Positions 7,381 through 10,937 of a DNA stretch of 10,937 nucleotides are shown here, piece by piece. The position numbers were made by a program, and so were the translations under genes. Position 1 is the stretch's first letter. The number at the start of each line of letters is the position of its first letter. This DNA comes from Bacteroidota bacterium (GTDB lineage: Bacteria > Bacteroidota > Bacteroidia > Chitinophagales > Chitinophagaceae): NCBI GenBank assembly GCA_028877005.1, contig JAGWPI010000332.1, positions 1-10,937 on the forward strand, in the 5' to 3' direction. The notes below the pieces were generated by a model. The model was given only the letters and a program-made list of their open reading frames with translations, was not told where the DNA came from and did no database searches.

Positions 7381-7977
7381 TTATGCCTGTTTTATTTTTG
7401 CTTGGTTAAACACAATTTTATTATATCCCAAAGCCAATAGTAAAATGGCTAAATAAGTTACAATGTTAAACCATGTATGATGATCTAAGCCAAAAGGCAA
7501 TTGCCAATGCTCTAATCCCGATAAAAGTACTAAACATACTCTGGCAATATTGCAAATAACAATAATGGCTATACCTATAATTATCCAAAATAATTTATGC
7601 CACCATTTTCCATGATGGGTTATTACAAAAGCTAACCAAAAACTAATTACAGCAAAACCTAAACAAGAATAATTTAAAATAATGCCATATTCACCACTAA
7701 TGGTTAATATATCAGATTGTGGGCTATACATATAATAGCCTAATGCTTCTAAAATTTTTCTACTACCATCTAATACAATAGTTCTGTTTAGGGCAATATA
7801 ATTCAGGTAATGATCTAAAAAAGGAATATAATAATGGTAAGGTGTTGTAAGCCCCCAATAAATTTTTGTTCCCCAATAAAACAACATAAACCAGCCCAAA
7901 AATTGCAGGGCATACTTCCAAACAACAATTGAAGTGAGGAAATAAGTTTCCTTATTTTTACCGGTAAGGGTTTGCAT
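7381..7977 (-). CDS. Exosortase/archaeosortase family integral membrane protein
   Basis: A 198-residue multi-spanning membrane protein. Hydrophobic segments lie at about 17-37, 98-118, 128-150 and 170-187. The three exosortase signature residues are in order: Cys105 in NYSCLGFAV, Arg146 in NIARVCLV, and the His pair 166/167 in LDHHTWFN. These correspond to the Cys-Arg-His catalytic set of the transpeptidases that recognise C-terminal sorting signals (motif, membrane helix, basic tail) on exported proteins. The length fits the short single-domain exosortases known in Bacteroidota rather than the large EpsH-type fusions. No protein in this window ends in a recognisable sorting tail and no polysaccharide synthesis gene is adjacent, so its substrate must lie elsewhere. 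The ATG at 7977 lacks a Shine-Dalgarno. It converges on the plus-strand operon and diverges from the YtxH gene. I cannot assign the exact Xrt subfamily. Confidence 0.85.
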   Translation of the reverse strand: MQTLTGKNKETYFLTSIVVWKYALQFLGWFMLFYWGTKIYWGLTTPYHYYIPFLDHYLNYIALNRTIVLDGSRKILEALGYYMYSPQSDILTISGEYGIILNYSCLGFAVISFWLAFVITHHGKWWHKLFWIIIGIAIIVICNIARVCLVLLSGLEHWQLPFGLDHHTWFNIVTYLAILLLALGYNKIVFNQAKIKQA

Positions 7978-8197
7978 ATTATCAAAAATAAGTGCTATTG
8001 GCTAGGTTTGTAAGAAATATTTGGTAATTTTTTCCATTTGGCTTTCCATCATCATTTGGTGTTAGTTTTTGTTAATTACTGCTAATTGTTTCTGTTAAAA
8101 TAAGGGTATTAACCATGCCTTAACTTTCCTTTAAAGCAAACTATAACTAACTTGTGCATAATAATTACATAATTTTTCACTCTAAAAATATATTGTT
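7978..8197. promoter_or_regulatory. Divergent intergenic region, likely promoters for the exosortase and YtxH genes
   Basis: This 220-bp A/T-rich gap separates two genes read outward, so promoters for both must lie here or inside the genes. Matches to the Bacteroidota -7 box TAnnTTTG occur at 8003-8010 (plus, TAGGTTTG) and 7983-7990 (minus, TATTTTTG). Neither has a well-spaced -33 TTG element, and the minus one is only 5 bp from the start codon. The location is supported by gene arrangement; the exact elements are not resolved. Confidence 0.35.
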
Positions 8198-8503
8198 ATG
8201 AGTACACAAAAACTATTAGTTGGTATTTTATCGGGTGTAGCAGCAGGGGTAGCAATTGGTTTATTAACAGCGCCTGCAAAAGGTAGTGAAACACGTAAAA
8301 AAATTGCAGATGCAGCCGATGATTTAAAACATAAATTACGTCATTTACGTGGTCAAGCAAATAGTGAGCTAGATGAATTAAAAGCCGTTATAGAGCAGGA
8401 AAGTGCCGGATTGCGTGATGATGTACGAGAAAGAATTTTAAAGTTAGTTGAAGCCAGCAGAACTTCATTTCACCGAATGGCCGAAGATGCTAAAATGAGT
8501 TAA
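8198..8503 (+). CDS. YtxH domain-containing small membrane-anchored protein
   Basis: A 101-residue protein with the YtxH-family layout. A short polar start is followed by one Gly/Ala-rich membrane helix (about residues 6-25, LLVGILSGVAAGVAIGLL) and then the signature segment TAPAKGSETRKKIAD just after it. The rest is a charged, probably coiled-coil helical domain (about 35-100) rich in Glu, Lys and Arg. Family members are annotated as general stress or gas-vesicle-like proteins, but their molecular role is poorly defined and no gas vesicle genes are nearby. The ATG follows an A/T-rich leader without Shine-Dalgarno. It appears monocistronic: a T-run follows the stop at once, and the next gene is convergent. 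Stress or stationary-phase expression would be expected from the family but is not shown by the sequence. Confidence 0.88.
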   Translation: MSTQKLLVGILSGVAAGVAIGLLTAPAKGSETRKKIADAADDLKHKLRHLRGQANSELDELKAVIEQESAGLRDDVRERILKLVEASRTSFHRMAEDAKMS

Positions 8504-8540
8504 ATTTTTTTAGGGTTTGCCATATAGGAATAACCCATTT

Positions 8541-8576
8541 TATAAAAAGAGGCTGCTTCGAAAATGAAGCAGCCTC
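8541..8576 (-). terminator. Rho-independent terminator downstream of the aldo/keto reductase gene
   Basis: A perfect 11-bp GC-containing stem (8549-8559 with 8566-8576) encloses a 6-nt loop. Read on the minus strand it is followed by TTTTTATA (8548 down to 8541), so it terminates the minus-strand coaX-lptC-reductase operon. On the plus strand the hairpin is followed by mixed sequence, so it is at best a weak stop for the YtxH transcript. Confidence 0.88.
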
Positions 8577-8596
8577 GTCTATTATACAAGTATTGG

Positions 8597-9586
8597 TTAA
8601 AATTCAGGTAGAACTGGTTTGGTTTTCATGATATCATCTATTTTTACCATTACTTCAGGGGTTAATAAAGGCAATATTTCTAATGCTTTTAAATTATCGG
8701 TTAGTTGCTCTGTTTTGGTAGCACCTAAGATAGCAGTTGTAACATGCGGGTTTTTAATTGTCCATGCAATGCTTAATGCTGCTAGTGGAACACCTAATTC
8801 ATTCGCAAATAAACTGAGTTGTTTTACGCGTTCTAATTTTTCAGTTATCATTAATCTATCTTTCAGCCATTCAAAACCTTCAATACTTAAACGGCTGCCT
8901 TCGGGTATGCCATTATTGTATTTACCTGTTAACAAACCGGCTGCTAATGGGCTCCAAATAGTGGTACCCAAGCCAACATTTTTAAATATTTCTACATATT
9001 CGTTTTCTAATTTGTTTCTTTCAAACAAATTATATTGTGGTTGCTCTACCGATGGTCCAACAAGGCGATAATCACGTGCTATTCTATGGGCTTCCATTAT
9101 TTCAACACCACTCCACTCGCTAGTGCCCCAATACAAAATTTTACCTTGGTTAATAAGTGTGTTCATGGTTAATACTACTTCTTCAATGGGCGTGGTTTTA
9201 TCGGGCCTATGGCAGAAATATAAGTCCAAGTAATCGGTTTGTAAGCGATGTAAGGCCTCATGGCAAGCCTCGGTTAAATGTTTACGGCTTAATCCGGTTT
9301 GATTGGGTTTATTGTTTTTGCCACGCCATCCAAAAAAGGCTTTAGAAGAAAGAGTGTATGAAGTGCGGTCCCATCCTTTATTTTTTAGTACACGCCCCAT
9401 CATTTTTTCACTTTCTCCTAAGGCATAGGCTTCTGCATTGTCAAAAAAATTAATACCATTATCATAAGCTACGCCCATTAATTCATCGGCAATGCCATCG
9501 TTAATTTGTTTGTGAAAAGTAACCCAACTGCCAAAACTTAATACACTTAGTTGTATGCCGGTGCGGCCCATTTTTCTGTATTCCAT
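8597..9586 (-). CDS. Aldo/keto reductase, Kv-beta-like (AKR6-type)
   Basis: A 329-residue NADP(H)-dependent oxidoreductase of the aldo/keto reductase superfamily, of normal full length. The catalytic tetrad is visible: Asp49 (FFDNAEAY), Tyr54, Lys82 (SSKAFF) and His126 (FCHRPD). The Kv-beta-like cofactor loop SPLAAGLLTGKY (212-223) and the C-terminal GATKTEQLTDNL segment (288-299), which binds the adenosine phosphate, are intact. It resembles potassium-channel beta-subunit relatives such as YghZ-type enzymes, which reduce aldehydes such as methylglyoxal in the cytoplasm; no channel gene is nearby, so a metabolic role is likelier. The gene starts 33 bp after lptC and ends at the hairpin at 8549-8576, so it is probably the last gene of that operon. 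The ATG has an A/T-rich leader without Shine-Dalgarno. The physiological substrate cannot be told. Confidence 0.94.
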   Translation of the reverse strand: MEYRKMGRTGIQLSVLSFGSWVTFHKQINDGIADELMGVAYDNGINFFDNAEAYALGESEKMMGRVLKNKGWDRTSYTLSSKAFFGWRGKNNKPNQTGLSRKHLTEACHEALHRLQTDYLDLYFCHRPDKTTPIEEVVLTMNTLINQGKILYWGTSEWSGVEIMEAHRIARDYRLVGPSVEQPQYNLFERNKLENEYVEIFKNVGLGTTIWSPLAAGLLTGKYNNGIPEGSRLSIEGFEWLKDRLMITEKLERVKQLSLFANELGVPLAALSIAWTIKNPHVTTAILGATKTEQLTDNLKALEILPLLTPEVMVKIDDIMKTKPVLPEF

Positions 9587-9619
9587 ATAATATTATTTTT
9601 TAAAATTAATAAAATTTAT

Positions 9620-10198
9620 TTATAAAGAACTATCTGGCACATTTAAAAAACTACTTTGTCCAGCATTACCATAACCTACTTTATAAACTTTAATATTTGT
9701 AAGGTCTTGATTTGATGAAAACCCTGTGCCATATAGTTTTTGACGAATAGGATTTGTTTGGCTTATGATGACCGGTTTGTCGGTATAATATGTACCTTTT
9801 AATTGATCCCAGTATAGTTCATTGGTGAATAACGTATCTCCTTTTATGTTGAATACAATAACACTATCGCGCAATAATACTTTGTTCTCGTTTTCTAAGT
9901 AGGAGCCAAATCTTGCAAATAATTTACTGTCAATTTTGGGGGTGCTATCATAAAAATCTACATGAAGTGTTCTTGGGAACTCAATTTTTATGGTATCATA
10001 TTGATAACGAAGCATATAAGGTGCTTTTAAAACGGCTTTAATTCTACCAGCTTGACTAAACTGGCTAACAATACCAGTACCTTCTTCTACACCTAATTTT
10101 CGCTTGCCTAAATTTTCCACTTCATGGATATCATTTTCACAGGAGATAGCCATACCCATACTAACAATAACCACAAACCATTTTTTTATTCTGTACAT
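9620..10198 (-). CDS. lptC: LPS export ABC transporter periplasmic protein LptC (lipoprotein form)
   Basis: A 192-residue exported protein of the LptC family, which takes lipopolysaccharide from the LptB2FG transporter and passes it to the LptA bridge in the periplasm. The N-terminus is a short basic start (MYRIKKW), a hydrophobic run and a lipobox-like AISC with Cys20. It therefore looks like a lipoprotein, as is common for LptC in Bacteroidota, rather than having the uncleaved anchor of the E. coli protein. The following region is beta-rich (GRIKAVLKAPYMLRY, PRTLHVDFYDS, RDSVIVFNIKGDTLFTNELYWD), matching the family's beta-jellyroll and the Tyr-x-Gly-x-Gly-rich end. An unusually strong Shine-Dalgarno (AAGGAGGTG) sits 5 bases upstream of the ATG. 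It lies 53 bp after coaX and 33 bp before the aldo/keto reductase gene on the same strand. Confidence 0.87.
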   Translation of the reverse strand: MYRIKKWFVVIVSMGMAISCENDIHEVENLGKRKLGVEEGTGIVSQFSQAGRIKAVLKAPYMLRYQYDTIKIEFPRTLHVDFYDSTPKIDSKLFARFGSYLENENKVLLRDSVIVFNIKGDTLFTNELYWDQLKGTYYTDKPVIISQTNPIRQKLYGTGFSSNQDLTNIKVYKVGYGNAGQSSFLNVPDSSL

Positions 10199-10203
10199 AG
10201 GTA

Positions 10204-10212
10204 CACCTCCTT
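10204..10212 (-). promoter_or_regulatory. Full-length Shine-Dalgarno sequence of lptC
   Basis: On the minus strand AAGGAGGTG stands 5 bases before the lptC ATG (start codon 10196-10198). It is a nine-base match to the conserved 16S rRNA tail. Every other start visible in this window has an A/T-rich leader without such a motif, as is usual in Bacteroidota, where the anti-Shine-Dalgarno is largely sequestered. Confidence 0.85.
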
Positions 10213-10251
10213 AAAAAATTAAAGAACAAATTTACAATTTGAAGCCCATAT

Positions 10252-10937
10252 CTAAGGATTATTTAAACGATTGATGTGCAATAAGCCTTTAAAAAGTAGC
10301 TCTTCATCGGTATAAACGTTGTTATGTAAGTATGTTTTAAAAAAATTCATATCGCCTCCGGTAATACTTACCTGCAATTTGGCAAATTTTTCTCGATAAG
10401 CATCAATCATTCCGTCAATTTCTTTGGCCATGCCCATTAGAACACCACTTAATATATTGGTACGGGTATCATAACCAATTAGTGGGAAATTGCTATCTGC
10501 TTCAATTAAAGGTAATTTGGCTGTTTGCTCATGCATGGCTTTAAAGCGCATGTTCATACCCGGAGAAATGCCACCTCCTAAAAATTCATGAAAGGGATTA
10601 ATATAATTATAGGTAATACAAGAACCTAGTCCAATGGCTAAATTGTGTTGCTTCGGAAATAAATTTACTACTGCACTGCAAATAGCCAGTCTATCGGCAC
10701 CAATAGTAGCCGGTTTGCCAACGGGTGTTGTAATGGGTAGTTTGCTTTCGTGGTTTAATAAGTGAAATTTAGTGTGATGAGATAGTAAATTATTTATTTC
10801 AGGATTGTGTTGAATAACGGATGATAATATGCTATGTGTGGGTTGGTAAGTATTTAACAAATGCGATACCGTTACTGTGTCATCATTCTCTAAATGTAAA
10901 ATCTTTACTATGGAATCATCCTGAAAAATTGCGCCTT
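10252..10937 (-). CDS. coaX: Type III pantothenate kinase (CoaX), 5'-truncated at the right edge
   Basis: The minus-strand frame is open to the right edge of the window, giving 227 residues; probably only the first 10-15 are missing, with the DxGNT phosphate-binding start outside the window. A TTG at 10860 is an internal Leu, not a start. CoaX phosphorylates pantothenate with ATP in the first step of coenzyme A synthesis, in the cytoplasm, and is usually insensitive to CoA feedback. Visible family motifs are VGKPATIGADR (substrate-site Gly-Ala-Asp-Arg), GLGSCITYNYI (the second acidic/Thr motif, in a degenerate Bacteroidota-like form without the usual Asp), FLGGGISPGMNMRFKAMHEQTAKLP, and the C-terminal ITGGD. 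It ends with TAG 53 bp before lptC and probably heads the lptC-reductase operon or continues one from outside. Confidence 0.88.
   Translation of the reverse strand, partial: GAIFQDDSIVKILHLENDDTVTVSHLLNTYQPTHSILSSVIQHNPEINNLLSHHTKFHLLNHESKLPITTPVGKPATIGADRLAICSAVVNLFPKQHNLAIGLGSCITYNYINPFHEFLGGGISPGMNMRFKAMHEQTAKLPLIEADSNFPLIGYDTRTNILSGVLMGMAKEIDGMIDAYREKFAKLQVSITGGDMNFFKTYLHNNVYTDEELLFKGLLHINRLNNP

Noticed and set aside
7983..7990. Minus-strand TATTTTTG as the -7 promoter box of the exosortase gene
   Set aside because: Sequence matches TAnnTTTG but lies 5 bp from the start codon and has no -33 element at proper spacing, so it is probably chance in A/T-rich DNA.
8619..9345. Plus-strand ORFs of 150 and 62 codons opposite the aldo/keto reductase
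   Set aside because: Antisense shadows of a complete reductase with all catalytic residues; no independent support.
10858..10860. TTG as the start of the pantothenate kinase gene
   Set aside because: The frame stays open upstream to the window edge and the upstream residues fit the N-terminal CoaX domain, so this codon is an internal Leu.

Overview
The window looks like chromosomal DNA from a Bacteroidota bacterium, probably of the Chitinophagaceae type. The evidence is AT-rich DNA, A/T-rich leaders without Shine-Dalgarno sequences before almost every gene, and families typical of that group: tandem GMC oxidoreductases with a gluconate 2-dehydrogenase subunit 3 protein, lipoprotein-type LptC, a small exosortase and a YtxH protein. 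The taxonomic call is inference; no rRNA or tRNA is present.

Left part (1-7351, all + strand). A 5'-truncated hydroxypyruvate-isomerase-like TIM barrel is followed by three tandem paralogous GMC flavoprotein dehydrogenases. Next come one Tat-exported, lipobox-bearing small subunit (gluconate 2-dehydrogenase subunit 3 family) and a Tat-exported sugar isomerase/epimerase-type TIM barrel. A strong hairpin plus T-run at 7314-7351 closes the array. The GMC proteins have no signal peptides but carry a CX5CX3CP motif like the 3Fe-4S site of bacterial FAD-glucose dehydrogenase. They probably fold in the cytoplasm and cross the membrane attached to the Tat-signal small subunit. The result would be a periplasmic, membrane-anchored set of sugar or glycoside dehydrogenases whose products could be handled by the exported TIM barrel. 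A 3-keto-glycoside pathway is the most attractive hypothesis, but the substrate cannot be read from the sequence. No CXXCH cytochrome gene, the usual electron acceptor, is in the window.

Middle (7381-8503). A minus-strand small exosortase-family membrane protein (Cys105, Arg146, His166/167) is divergent from a plus-strand YtxH-domain small membrane protein. They share a 220-bp intergenic region.

Right part (8549-10937, - strand). A probable operon reads type III pantothenate kinase (coaX, running off the right edge), lptC, then an AKR6/Kv-beta-like aldo/keto reductase. It ends at a hairpin whose T-run lies on the minus strand. lptC is preceded by a full AAGGAGGTG Shine-Dalgarno, the only one seen at any start here. 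No stretch longer than 300 bases lacks a gene. I saw no tRNA, rRNA, CRISPR array, insertion sequence or phage gene.
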